NCBI GenBank assembly: GCA_031413815.1
Contig: JANOFU010000001.1
Coordinates: 1 to 39,345, forward strand
From: JAGVSR01 sp031413815
GTDB taxonomy: Bacteria > Pseudomonadota > Alphaproteobacteria > Rhizobiales > Hyphomicrobiaceae
Direction: 5' to 3'
DNA: 39,345 nt
Made by a program: the position numbers and the translations under genes. Of the stretch, positions 7,699 to 16,231 are shown in pieces. The notes under the pieces were generated by a model. It was not told the origin of the DNA. It saw only the letters and a program-made list of their open reading frames with translations, and made no database searches. The first letter of the stretch is position 1. Each line of letters starts with the position of its first letter.

Positions 7699-8043
7699 CC
7701 TCCCCCTAGCGACGACTTCGTCGGCGCGTCGAGGGGGGAGGAAGGAACGCCATGAGTTGGGGCGCGATGAACTTGCTCGACTGTAACAGAGCATGACAGC
7801 GGAGCGCTCTAACTCATACTTGGCGTTCCCGGTGGGGGTGAATAGCCACGAACTCGATTTTTTTGATCTTTGAAGAGTTGCTTCTGAGCGTGCAGCCCGT
7901 CACCCCCACCTAACGCGCCGAGGATGAGTTGACGTGCTTCTGTAGAATTCGCATCGATTTCCTTCATGGTCTCCGCACGCCAACTCATGGCGCGTTTTCC
8001 TCCCCCCTCGTCACGCCGCGCTGCTCGCGGCGTAAGGGGGAGG
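7699..8043. repeat. About 345-bp long palindromic (MITE-like) element
   Basis: The two outer arms, 7699-7763 and 7978-8043, are inverted copies. Both run CCTCCCCC, then a GC-rich hairpin, then GAGGGGGGAGGAA, then CGCCATGAGTTGG when read from the outside in. A second pair of arms lies inside (7811-7841 and 7900-7930, sharing AACTCAT and GGTGGGGGTGA). The core (7842-7899) is about 58 nt with a run of T. The size and nested arms resemble a miniature inverted-repeat element. No transposase is encoded and no target-site duplication is obvious. Confidence 0.55.
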
Positions 8044-8052
8044 CACCGCGAT

Positions 8053-8160
8053 CTGGATGGCAACGCGAGTGGGGCGGGACGCGCGCCTATCCCAGGGCAT
8101 GTGATGCAGTCCGAACGAAATGGCTTCAACACGAAGGCTATCGCGTCCTTCGCGTTTTGA
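8053..8160 (+). pseudogene. Remnant of a DUF559 (very-short-patch-repair-like) endonuclease
   Basis: In one plus frame the segment reads DAVRTKWLQHEGYRVLRV (8103-8156). This resembles the C-terminal part of DUF559 proteins, where D-x-x-RT-x-WLE-x-xGYRVLRF-W precedes the end. A neighbouring frame carries LDGNASG, which could be the preceding LDGxQH segment. No complete frame, start or catalytic core is present, so this is a decayed fragment. DUF559 genes in these genomes are often found beside short palindromic repeats, as here. Confidence 0.4.
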
Positions 8161-8228
8161 AAACGGGGTCCGGTACTTCGCGAGTGCTGCCGCGATTGAG
8201 TGAGGATTTGAAGTGCCTGACCCCGTTC
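8158..8228. repeat. Imperfect inverted repeat downstream of nadE
   Basis: AACGGGGTC (8162-8170) pairs perfectly with GACCCCGTT (8219-8227). The arms extend imperfectly to about 18 bp (GGTACTTCG-side against GAAGTGCCT). The AAGTGCCTGACCCCGTT arm resembles a dispersed repeat found in many proteobacterial genomes. It sits two bases past the nadE stop and could fold in the nadE 3' end, but no strong T run follows. Confidence 0.5.
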
Positions 8229-8229
8229 T

Positions 8230-9978
8230 TTACGCCGCATCGCCGCCATCGGCGCGGGGGCGGACGGGTTTGGGTGGGGATTTGACGCGTGGGGCAGCAG
8301 GCGCGGCGGCGAGATTTTCGCGGAACTTGTTGGTAATCGGATAACGGCGATCGCGGCCGAAGTTGCGCGAGGAGATTTTCACGCCCGGCGCCGACTGACG
8401 CCGCTTGTATTCGGCGAGGTACAGCAGGCGCTCGATCTTCTTGACGGTGTCGGGCGCGTGGCCCCGTGTGACAATCTCGGACAGCGGCAATTCATATTCG
8501 ACGAGGCACGTCAGAATATCGTCGAGGGCATCATAGGGCGGCAGCGAGTCCTGGTCGGTTTGGTTAGGACGCAGCTCGGCTGTTGGCGCTTTGGTGAGAA
8601 TGGTGTCTGGAATGACGACGCCCTTCGGCCCCAGCGCGCCCTTCGGCACATGCGCGTTGCGCCACGCCGACAGCCGGTACACCTCGCCCTTATACAAATC
8701 CTTGATGGGGTTGAAGCCGCCATTCATGTCGCCGTAGAGCGTGGCGTAGCCGACCGACATTTCGCTCTTGTTGCCCGTCGTCAAAACCATGGCACCGAAT
8801 TTGTTGGAGATCGCCATCAGGATGGTGCCCCGCGCGCGGCTTTGCATATTCTCTTCGGTGGTATCCGCAGCTTTGCCCTTGAATAGGTCTTGGAGCGCTG
8901 AGCCAAAGCCATCGACGGGCCCTGCAATGGGCACGATGTCGTAGCGGATGCCAAGTGCTGCGGCGCACGCTTTCGCGTCAGCCAAGCTCTCGTTTGACGT
9001 GTAGCGATAGGGCAGCATGACAGCGTGAACGCGGTTCGGTCCCAGCGCATCAGTGGCCATGGCCGCGACCAGTGCGGAATCGATGCCGCCCGAGAGCCCC
9101 AGCACGACGCCGGGAAACCCGTTCTTAGCGACGTAATCGCGCAGGCCCAGCACGCAGGCGCTATAGGCCGCCGCATCACCCTCCTCAATTTTGGCAAGGT
9201 CACCTTTTGCACAGCGCCAGCCATCGTCCCACTTCGTCCACTCCGTCACAACCAACGCTTCTTCCCAAGCGGGCAATTGCGCAGCTAAGCTATGATCGGC
9301 ATTCAGCACAAACGAAGCGCCGTCAAACACCAGTTCATCTTGCCCGCCGATCAAGTTCAGATAAATGAGGGGCAGCGCCGTTTCCGTGACGCGCGCGACG
9401 GCGACGTTCATGCGCCTATCAGGCTTGGGCCAGTCGAACGGCGAGCCATTGGGCGAGATGAGGATTTCCGCGCCGCATTCCGACAGGCATTCGCACACAT
9501 CCTCTTTCCAGATGTCTTCGCAGATCGGCACGCCGAGCCGCGCACCTCTAAAGTTGATCGGCCCCGGCAACGGCCCTTGTGCGAACACGCGCTTTTCATC
9601 AAACACACCATAGTTGGGCAACTCGACCTTGTAACGCACAGCTTTGACTTCGCCGTCCTCCAGCAGCACGACCGCGTTGTAGAGCTCGCCATCCTCGGGC
9701 CAGATCGTTCCCGTGAGTACGGCAGGGCCGTCCGTCATGCTGGTGGCCAGATCTTCGATTCGCTGGCGCACGGCCTGCTGGAACACCGGCTTCAGGACGA
9801 GGTCTTCCGGCGGGTAGCCGGTGACGAACAACTCCGGAAACACGACGAGATCCGCGCCGAGGCGGCCCGCTCTCGCGCGCGCGTCCATGAGCTTGGCGAT
9901 GTTGCCGTCGAGATCGCCGACGACGGCATTGAGCTGGGCGAGGGCGATTTTCAGACGGGGCGGGTTGGGCTGGGACAT
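8230..9978 (-). CDS. nadE: Glutamine-dependent NAD+ synthetase
   Basis: 582 aa. It amidates nicotinate adenine dinucleotide to NAD+ with ATP, taking ammonia from glutamine. The N-terminal nitrilase-type glutaminase domain (about 8-260) has the catalytic triad Glu49 (VFPEL), Lys118 (YKVELPNYGVFDE) and Cys154 (VPICEDIW). The C-terminal synthetase domain (about 275-560) has the ATP P-loop SGGIDS at 297-302, RYTSNESLADA and the late motif YKRRQSAPGVKIS. The two-domain, roughly 560-aa form is the usual proteobacterial type. The basic Pro-rich tail after REN is variable. It is divergent from cfa. Confidence 0.96.
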   Translation of the reverse strand: MSQPNPPRLKIALAQLNAVVGDLDGNIAKLMDARARAGRLGADLVVFPELFVTGYPPEDLVLKPVFQQAVRQRIEDLATSMTDGPAVLTGTIWPEDGELYNAVVLLEDGEVKAVRYKVELPNYGVFDEKRVFAQGPLPGPINFRGARLGVPICEDIWKEDVCECLSECGAEILISPNGSPFDWPKPDRRMNVAVARVTETALPLIYLNLIGGQDELVFDGASFVLNADHSLAAQLPAWEEALVVTEWTKWDDGWRCAKGDLAKIEEGDAAAYSACVLGLRDYVAKNGFPGVVLGLSGGIDSALVAAMATDALGPNRVHAVMLPYRYTSNESLADAKACAAALGIRYDIVPIAGPVDGFGSALQDLFKGKAADTTEENMQSRARGTILMAISNKFGAMVLTTGNKSEMSVGYATLYGDMNGGFNPIKDLYKGEVYRLSAWRNAHVPKGALGPKGVVIPDTILTKAPTAELRPNQTDQDSLPPYDALDDILTCLVEYELPLSEIVTRGHAPDTVKKIERLLYLAEYKRRQSAPGVKISSRNFGRDRRYPITNKFRENLAAAPAAPRVKSPPKPVRPRADGGDAA

Positions 9979-10123
9979 GGCGCGAATTTAGGGATCGCGG
10001 CGGGTTTGGTCTACGGTCATCCCGTCCCAGCGGCCGCAGTCTTTGCTTGCATCGCGAACTGACATTGGGCTTTGGTGCCGCCAGACTCATCCGCACGACC
10101 GCCCGGCGGCCTACGAGGACCTC

Positions 10124-11356
10124 ATGTTCCCCCTTTCCCACATGCTGAAATCTTTCGTGAAGCTGGGCTCCCTCAAGGTGATCGACGCCGAGGGCAAGAC
10201 GCACCAGTTCGGCGGCACCAAGCCCGGCCCGGATGTCACGATGCGGCTGTCGGACCCAGCGCTCTACAAGGGGCTGTTCTTCAATCCGGAACTGAACGCC
10301 GGCGAAGCCTACATGGACGGCCGCATGACGTTCGAGAACTCGACGTTGCGCGATTTCCTCACGCTGTTCTCCATCAACCGGCTGTCGCTGGGGTCATATC
10401 CATTGCAGAGGGTGTTGCGCGGCGTGTCGCGGGGTTTGAAGCGGTTCCAGCAAGCCAATCCCGTCGGTAAGGCGCAGCAGAATGTCGCCCATCACTACGA
10501 CCTCGGCAATGACTTCTACAAACTGTTCCTCGACGAGGGCATGCAGTACTCGTGCGCGTATTTTCTCGACGACACAGAAACGCTTGAGCAGGCCCAGAAG
10601 AACAAGCTGCGGCTGATCGCGTCAAAGCTCAACTTGAAGCCCGGCCAAAAGGTCCTCGACATCGGATCGGGCTGGGGCGACATGGCGCTCTATCTGGCGT
10701 CGCTCGCAGATGTCGATGTGACAGGCGTGACGCTCTCCAAAGAACAGCATGCATTGGCGAACGAGAAGGCGAAAACAGCCGGACTGTCCCATCGCGTGCG
10801 TTTTGAATTACGCGACTACCGCGATGTGTCCCAACGCTTTGACCGCATCGTGTCCGTCGGCATGTTCGAGCATGTCGGCGTGCAGCACTACGGCGAGTTC
10901 TTCGCCAAGGTGAACGCCATGCTCAACGACGACGGTGTCATGCTGTTGCACTCCATCGGTCACATGAGCCCGCCGGGAACCGCGAGCCCGTGGCTGCGCA
11001 AGTACATTTTTCCTGGTGCGTACTCGCCCGCTTTGTCGGAAGTGTTCCCCGTGGTCGAGCAGGCGAGCCTGTGGGTGACGGATCTGGAATTCCTGCGCGT
11101 TCACTACGCCAAAACCCTCAAACATTGGTGCGACCGGTTTGAGAACAACCGACCGCAGATCGCCAAGATGTACGACGAGCGCTTTTGCCGGATGTTCGAG
11201 TTTTATCTGATCAGCTGCGAAATGATGTTCCGGACCGGCAGTCAGCTGGTGTTCCACATGCAGCTGGCCCGCCAGCGTGACGCGGTGCCGATTGTGCGCG
11301 ATTACATCACCGATACGCAGCGGGCCTACCGTAAGGCGGAACCGGGGCAGGCGTAA
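10124..11356 (+). CDS. cfa: Cyclopropane-fatty-acyl-phospholipid synthase family protein
   Basis: About 410 aa from the ATG at 10124, preceded by GAGG 5 bases upstream. A longer frame would need a TTG at 10043. The family transfers the SAM methyl group to a cis double bond in membrane phospholipid acyl chains, forming a cyclopropane ring, usually in stationary phase or stress. The N-terminal lipid-binding part is followed by VAHHYDLGNDFYKLFLD (about 121-137) and QYSCAYF, both CFA signatures. The SAM motif VLDIGSGWGDMALYLA begins at about 177. VGMFEHVG and a late CEMMFR segment follow. It lies 155 bp before the type III PKS operon on the same strand, so partial co-expression is possible. Confidence 0.9.
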   Translation: MFPLSHMLKSFVKLGSLKVIDAEGKTHQFGGTKPGPDVTMRLSDPALYKGLFFNPELNAGEAYMDGRMTFENSTLRDFLTLFSINRLSLGSYPLQRVLRGVSRGLKRFQQANPVGKAQQNVAHHYDLGNDFYKLFLDEGMQYSCAYFLDDTETLEQAQKNKLRLIASKLNLKPGQKVLDIGSGWGDMALYLASLADVDVTGVTLSKEQHALANEKAKTAGLSHRVRFELRDYRDVSQRFDRIVSVGMFEHVGVQHYGEFFAKVNAMLNDDGVMLLHSIGHMSPPGTASPWLRKYIFPGAYSPALSEVFPVVEQASLWVTDLEFLRVHYAKTLKHWCDRFENNRPQIAKMYDERFCRMFEFYLISCEMMFRTGSQLVFHMQLARQRDAVPIVRDYITDTQRAYRKAEPGQA

Positions 11357-11397
11357 GGGAGTTGGGCCCCTAGCGAGGTTAATGGCCTTCGCGGCTC

Positions 11398-11428
11398 ATT
11401 CGCCTCCGTGGCGAATACCGCCTATACT
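11398..11428 (+). promoter_or_regulatory. Inverted repeat and -10-like box before the PKS operon
   Basis: ATTCGCC (11398-11404) and GGCGAAT (11410-11416) form a perfect 7-bp inverted repeat with a 5-nt spacer. A TATACT (11423-11428) follows. The repeat overlaps where a -35 box would be, the layout of an operator. It could equally be a weak hairpin at the end of cfa. No T run follows it. Confidence 0.3.
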
Positions 11429-11511
11429 GCCGCCGGGGAACAATCCGCAGGTATCCAGTTGGCCGGGCGCCTCGTATACCGTCCAACGATCGCAACAGAG
11501 GCACAGATCGC

Positions 11512-12582
11512 TTGACCGTCGCCTACGTGAACAGGATTGCCACCGCGGTCCCTGCCAACGATGTCCATGCCTCCTTCGCGCACTACGCGCGATCGCTTCT
11601 GCGCGACCCGCGCAAGGAGCAGGTGTTCGACAAGATGCTCGAGAAGTCGCAGATCGACAGCCGATGGTCGTGTCAGGTTGTGGCTCCGGACCATGAAAGT
11701 TCGAGCATTGACGGGCAGCCGTTCTACGGCCGCAACGGGTTTCCATCAACGGCCCGGAGGATGCGCGCGTACGAGGGCCAAGCGTTTCCGCTGGCCGTGC
11801 GCGCCGTTGAAGGGCTCGCACTTGGCGCAAGCGCGCCAGATGTCACCCATCTGATCATCACGTCGTGCACGGGGTTTGCGGCCCCCGGCATTGATCTGCA
11901 GATCGCGCAGCACTTTGGCTTGAGCCCGTCAGTGGAGCGCACCATCGTCGGCTTCATGGGCTGCTACGCCGCCATCAACGCCTTGAAGCTCGCTCATCAC
12001 ATTGTCCGCTCGGAACCCAAGGCCAAGGTTCTGATTGTCAGCATCGAATTGTGCACGCTGCACTTCCAGGAAACCGCTGAGCTTGATCAGATTTTGATGT
12101 TCCTGCTGTTTGCGGATGGCTGCGCGGCAGCCCTCGTCAGTGCCGAGCCCACAGGGCTCGCGCTGCAGTCGTTTCATGCCACGGTCATTCCTGAAACGGC
12201 CAAACTGATGTCATGGCACATCCGCGATCAGGGCTTCGATATGGTGCTGTCGGGAGATGTCCCGCGCGGCATTCACCGCACCCTGCGCGCGTCCGGCCCC
12301 GGCATTCTCGGCGGCGCGGAGATCGAAGACTTCAACATGTGGGCCATTCATCCCGGCGGGCGCACGGTGCTTGATGCGGTCGAGGCGGCGTTTACGCTTG
12401 ATGGCCGCGCGCTGGCACATTCACGCGAGATTTTGCGCACGCACGGCAACATGTCATCGGCGACCGTTCTGTTCGTGCTGAAACGGTATCTTGACGATCT
12501 GCGCAAGGGCGAGCGAGGCTGCGGCATGTCGTTCGGGCCGGGGCTGACAGCAGAGACGTTTTTGTTCCGCACCGCGGAGTGA
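11512..12582 (+). CDS. Type III polyketide synthase (chalcone/stilbene synthase family)
   Basis: 356 aa from a TTG with AGAGG 10 bases upstream. It is a homodimeric ketosynthase that extends an acyl-CoA starter with malonyl-CoA and cyclises the product, typically to alkylresorcinols, alkylpyrones or phloroglucinols. The catalytic triad is intact: Cys151 (GFMGCYAAINALKLA), His280 (WAIHPGG) and Asn313 (HGNMSSATV), matching Cys164/His303/Asn336 of plant chalcone synthase. Other signatures are SCTGFAAPGID and a C-terminal GMSFGPGLTAE, equivalent to the family GFGPG loop. It is followed 3 bases later by a methyltransferase, then an FAD enzyme, so it heads a small biosynthetic operon. The starter is unknown; a long acyl chain is plausible. 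Confidence 0.93.
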   Translation: MTVAYVNRIATAVPANDVHASFAHYARSLLRDPRKEQVFDKMLEKSQIDSRWSCQVVAPDHESSSIDGQPFYGRNGFPSTARRMRAYEGQAFPLAVRAVEGLALGASAPDVTHLIITSCTGFAAPGIDLQIAQHFGLSPSVERTIVGFMGCYAAINALKLAHHIVRSEPKAKVLIVSIELCTLHFQETAELDQILMFLLFADGCAAALVSAEPTGLALQSFHATVIPETAKLMSWHIRDQGFDMVLSGDVPRGIHRTLRASGPGILGGAEIEDFNMWAIHPGGRTVLDAVEAAFTLDGRALAHSREILRTHGNMSSATVLFVLKRYLDDLRKGERGCGMSFGPGLTAETFLFRTAE

Positions 12583-12585
12583 ACC

Positions 12586-13314
12586 ATGCCGGACTTCTCG
12601 GTTCGCGATACGACGCCTGAGCTGATGGATACCCAAGCCGTCACCTTCGAGGATTTCCGCGATTGCCTGGAGCAACTGGCGCGCGACAACGCCATGATGC
12701 TGGGCCATCGGCCCACGCTGGCCTACCTAGAAACCTTGCGCCGCCAGGGCCGCTTTGATGGCCCGGAACCCGTCCGCATCGTTGATATCGGCAGCGGCTA
12801 TGGCGATATGGTGCGCGCCATAGACCGCTGGGCTCAACAGCGCGATGTCCGGGTTGTGCTTGAAGGCGTCGATATGAACCCGTGGTCGGCGCGCGCGGCG
12901 CAAGAGGTCACGGCACCGGGACGGCCGATCACATGGGTGACGCAGAACTTGTTTAATTACACTCCACCCGGCGGCATTGATATCATCATCAGTTCGCTGT
13001 TCACGCACCACTTGCACGATCCGATGCTGGTCAAGTTTGTAACCTGGATGGAAGAGCGTGCGCGCGTGGCATGGCTGATCAACGATCTGCATCGCCACCG
13101 CGTCCCCTACACCGCCGTTAAACTGGGCTTCCGCGTACTTCGCCGTCACCGCTTCATGCAGCATGATGGCCCGGTGTCGTTCGCCAGCGCATTTCGCCGG
13201 GCCGATTGGGAGCGGACGCTGTCTGCTGCGGGCATTCCGCGCGACGACGTCGTAATTCAATGGTGGGTGCCGTTTCGCTGGCGCGTGACGCGGCTGAAGG
13301 CGGCAGCACCATGA
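12586..13314 (+). CDS. Class I SAM-dependent methyltransferase
   Basis: 242 aa. The SAM-binding motif I is VDIGSGYGDMV (about 66-76), with an acidic ribose contact in GVDMNP and a motif IV region IDIIISSLFTHHL. The C-terminal half is basic, with RHRFMQHDGPVSFASAFRRADW. It starts 3 bases after the PKS stop and its own stop overlaps the next start (ATGA), so the three genes should be co-translated. The context suggests O- or C-methylation of the polyketide product. Similar methyltransferases accompany type III PKS genes in other bacteria. The substrate is an inference. Confidence 0.87.
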   Translation: MPDFSVRDTTPELMDTQAVTFEDFRDCLEQLARDNAMMLGHRPTLAYLETLRRQGRFDGPEPVRIVDIGSGYGDMVRAIDRWAQQRDVRVVLEGVDMNPWSARAAQEVTAPGRPITWVTQNLFNYTPPGGIDIIISSLFTHHLHDPMLVKFVTWMEERARVAWLINDLHRHRVPYTAVKLGFRVLRRHRFMQHDGPVSFASAFRRADWERTLSAAGIPRDDVVIQWWVPFRWRVTRLKAAAP

Positions 13315-14468
13315 TGGCCGGAACGCTGATCATCGGCGGGGGCCTCGCCGGCGCGGCAACCGCCATCGGCCTCAGCCGCGCGGGGCGGTCCGTGGTGCTG
13401 CTAGAACGCGAGGCGGCCGCCCACGACAAAGTCTGCGGCGAATTCCTCAGCCACGAGGCCAATCGCTACCTGACGGACCTCGGCCTTGATCCGCGCACGC
13501 TTGGCAGCGTTCCGATTGACCGGGTGCGGCTGTCGTTCAAAGCGAAAACACGTACGGCGATGCTGCCATTCCCGGCACAAAGTCTCTCACGGCGGGTGCT
13601 CGATGAGGCGTTGTTGTCGATGGCGAAGAAGTCCGGCGCAGACGTTCGCCGCGGGGTTCGCGTGACGTCGCTCGAACGTGACGGTGAGGGTTGGTTGGCC
13701 ATGTTAGAGGGCGGCGAACGGCTCACGGCGCAAACCGCAATCCTAGCGACCGGCAAGCACGACATTCGGGGCTGGAAGCGGCCACCGGGTCCGCAACCAG
13801 ATTTAATAGGCTTCAAGATGTATTGGCGGCTAGCGCCATCGCAACTTCGCGAACTGGGAGCGACCGTCGAACTGGCGCTGTTCCCCGGCGGCTATGCCGG
13901 ACTGCAGCCGGTCCAAGGCAATCGTGCGAATTTATGTCTGCTCGTGCGCCACAGCACGTTCGCAAAACTGGGGGCCTCATGGCCAGGTCTGCTGCGGCAC
14001 ATGACGGACCATTGCCATCATCTGCGAACACGGCTTCACGGCGCCGAACCGCTCAGCGAGCGCGCACTTGCCATCGCGGCTATCCCCTATGGGTATGTAT
14101 CGCGCGCGGCGGAGGGGCTGTGGCGGCTCGGCGATCAGGCGGCCGTCATCCCCTCATTCTCGGGCGACGGCATGTCAATCGCACTGCACTCCGCCCGGCT
14201 CGCGGCCGGTGCGGTATTGAGTGGTCAAACCGCGAATGACTTTCAGCGACAATTGCGCGGCGATGTCCGCCACCAAATCGGCCTGGCCACAATGATCTCG
14301 AAATCGCTGGTCACAGGTCTAGGACAGCGCGCGGCCTTCGGCATCAGCGCACTGATCCCTCGCCTCATGACAGACGTTGCAACGGCGACGCGCATTTCAC
14401 CACGAGCTTTACAGCGCCTCACGCTATCGCACCTCGACAATGTGCCTGATACGGGCCGCACGAGTTAA
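13311..14468 (+). CDS. FAD-dependent oxidoreductase, geranylgeranyl-reductase-like
   Basis: About 385 aa from the ATG at 13311, which overlaps the methyltransferase stop as ATGA. The ATG at 13314 is also possible. The FAD-binding Rossmann motif is at the very start (GGGLAG at 9-14, with Glu32 for the ribose). KVCGEFLS (about 40-47) and ILATGKHDIRGW follow, then the second flavin motif GDQAAVIPSFSGDGMSIAL. This places it in the p-hydroxybenzoate-hydroxylase-fold group with geranylgeranyl reductases and aromatic hydroxylases. The PKS and methyltransferase context suggests it hydroxylates, oxidises or reduces the polyketide. A quinone-forming hydroxylation is one option; nothing in the sequence decides this. 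Confidence 0.87.
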   Translation: MMAGTLIIGGGLAGAATAIGLSRAGRSVVLLEREAAAHDKVCGEFLSHEANRYLTDLGLDPRTLGSVPIDRVRLSFKAKTRTAMLPFPAQSLSRRVLDEALLSMAKKSGADVRRGVRVTSLERDGEGWLAMLEGGERLTAQTAILATGKHDIRGWKRPPGPQPDLIGFKMYWRLAPSQLRELGATVELALFPGGYAGLQPVQGNRANLCLLVRHSTFAKLGASWPGLLRHMTDHCHHLRTRLHGAEPLSERALAIAAIPYGYVSRAAEGLWRLGDQAAVIPSFSGDGMSIALHSARLAAGAVLSGQTANDFQRQLRGDVRHQIGLATMISKSLVTGLGQRAAFGISALIPRLMTDVATATRISPRALQRLTLSHLDNVPDTGRTS

Positions 14469-14576
14469 GACGCTCTCAGGTCATCGTGGTTTTGGGGTAC
14501 CGGCCATGTCCTGGATCACGTATAACGACGTCTGACCATCCCGCCCCTCTGCCAAGCTCCAGCAACGGAATGACGC

Positions 14577-15914
14577 ATGGCTGAACGCGCTGACGCTGCT
14601 GCGCCCACTCTGAAGCGAACCATCGGCCCCGTTCAGCTGACGCTCTACGCCCTCGGAAGCATGTTGGGCTCCGGCATTTACGGCCTCATCGGCAAAGCGG
14701 CGGGCCAGGTTGGCAACGCCGTCTGGCTGTCGTTTCTGGCGGCGGTGTGCGCGGCATTCTTAACGGCCTTGTCGTATGCGTCGCTCGGCTCGCGGTATCC
14801 GCGGGCGGGTGGGGCGGCCTTCGTGACAGATCGGGCATTCAATGTACCGTTGTTGTCTTTCGTAATTGGTCTGGCACTGGTGTGTTCGGGCCTCACTTCG
14901 GTCGCGACACAATCGCGGGTGTTTGCGGCCAACTTTTCCGGGCTGGTGGGCCTTGAGGCCGTGCCCGTTGAGGTTCTGGCCCTCGGATTTCTGATGATCA
15001 TGGGCGGCATTGCGTTTCGCGGCATCCGCGAATCCATGTGGGTCAACGTGGTGTGCACGCTGGTTGAGGTAGCGGGACTGCTACTCGTGATCGGGTTCGG
15101 GATGTCGTATTGGGGCAGCGTCGATTACTTCGAGACGCCGCCCGGTGCAGCCGATGCCGGTCTGGCGCTGCTAGTCTTGCAGGGATCAATCCTGACGTTC
15201 TTTGCCTTCATCGGCTTCGAAGATGCCTACAACGTCGCGGAGGAGACCGAGCGGCCATCGCGGACGATCCCCATCGCGCTTGTCTCAGCCATGGTGCTGG
15301 CGACCATTCTTTATATGGGCGTGGCGATAACGGCGGTTTCCGTCGTGCCTTACGCCGAACTGTCAGCGGCTCCGGCGCCTTTGGCGGCCGTCATGGCCAA
15401 AGCGGCTCCGGCGTTTCCGGCTGTGATTATGACGGGCATCACGATGTTTGCGGTCGCGAATACTGCCCTCGTCAACTACATCACGGCCTCCCGCATGTTG
15501 TATGGCATGTCGCGGCAAGGCTTGATGCCGGATGGCCTTGGCCGGGTTCACGCGACGCGGCAGACACCCCACATTGCGATCATAACTTTGCTCGCAATTC
15601 TATTGCCGCTTGCGCTGAGCGGCACGATTGCGGAACTCGCATCGGCGACCGTGCTTCTGCTGTTGATGGTGTTCACGGTCGTCAATGCCGCCCTCTTTGT
15701 CTTGAAGCGGCGCGACGGCGAGCCCGGCGGCGAGTTCGAGGTGCCGGTTCTCGTGCCGGCACTCGGCGCGGTGTTGTGCACCATCTTGCTGGGCGTTCGC
15801 CTGTTCAGCGGAGATTGGAAAGCGCCGTTGATTGCGGCAACACTGATTGCAGGGATTCTGGTGGTGTATTGGGTGCTCAATCGGACAGGCCTGCAACCTG
15901 ACGCCGGGACTTAA
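14577..15914 (+). CDS. APC-superfamily amino acid permease
   Basis: 445 aa, an integral inner-membrane protein with about 12 hydrophobic segments. The first, LTLYALGSMLGSGIYGLIGKAAG, carries the unwound-helix GSGIY motif that contacts the substrate amine and carboxylate in APC transporters. Further landmarks are ILTFFAFIGFEDAYNVAEE (TM6 and loop) and NYITASRMLYGMSRQGLMP (loop after TM8), both hallmarks of the family. It most likely imports an amino acid or amine with protons. The substrate cannot be read from the sequence. It is 108 bp past the FAD gene on the same strand and is probably a separate unit. Confidence 0.9.
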   Translation: MAERADAAAPTLKRTIGPVQLTLYALGSMLGSGIYGLIGKAAGQVGNAVWLSFLAAVCAAFLTALSYASLGSRYPRAGGAAFVTDRAFNVPLLSFVIGLALVCSGLTSVATQSRVFAANFSGLVGLEAVPVEVLALGFLMIMGGIAFRGIRESMWVNVVCTLVEVAGLLLVIGFGMSYWGSVDYFETPPGAADAGLALLVLQGSILTFFAFIGFEDAYNVAEETERPSRTIPIALVSAMVLATILYMGVAITAVSVVPYAELSAAPAPLAAVMAKAAPAFPAVIMTGITMFAVANTALVNYITASRMLYGMSRQGLMPDGLGRVHATRQTPHIAIITLLAILLPLALSGTIAELASATVLLLLMVFTVVNAALFVLKRRDGEPGGEFEVPVLVPALGAVLCTILLGVRLFSGDWKAPLIAATLIAGILVVYWVLNRTGLQPDAGT

Positions 15915-16035
15915 CAGCCGACAATTGTCATCATCGGGCTTGTCCCACTGCTGCCCGGTCCAGACAGTCACTGACCGACGCGACCTCACATTCGAATTGC
16001 CTAGAACGCCAATGGTGGTCAGCAACGACACGATT

Positions 16036-16176
16036 CCCTCTCCCTGTGGGAGAGGGTTAGGGTGAGGGGTTAAAGTCCCCAAGATTGTTATTCTGAAACC
16101 CCTCACCGAGTTCGCCAAGGACGAGTTAGCAAGGTCGCTAACTCGTGGCGAACTTGCCTCTCCCGACGGGAGAGGC
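16036..16176. repeat. Interspersed hairpin repeat, copy 1
   Basis: It has three nested or consecutive hairpins: CCCTCTCCC-TGT-GGGAGAGGG (16036-16056), then GTGAGGGGTT/AACCCCTCAC, then ACGAGTTAGC-AAGGTC-GCTAACTCGT (16121-16146) flanked by GTTCGCCA/TGGCGAAC, and finally GCCTCTCCC-GAC-GGGAGAGGC (16156-16176). A second copy lies at 34630-34810. No gene lies in 15,915-16,231, and this repeat fills most of it. Confidence 0.8.
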
Positions 16177-16231
16177 GTTCTGAACGCTGAACCGGACAAC
16201 AGTGGGCTTGTCCCGAGGATGTCAGTTTATC

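Noticed and set aside
7809..8249. A 146-aa minus-strand frame ending MKEIDANSTEARQL...PGTPSMS
   Set aside because: It lies across both arms of the long palindrome and its reading depends on the repeat. No convincing start, ribosome-binding site or domain exists.
10043..10123. A longer cfa start at a TTG (10043)
   Set aside because: The extra 27 residues have no similarity to the family. The ATG at 10124 has a GAGG at an acceptable distance.
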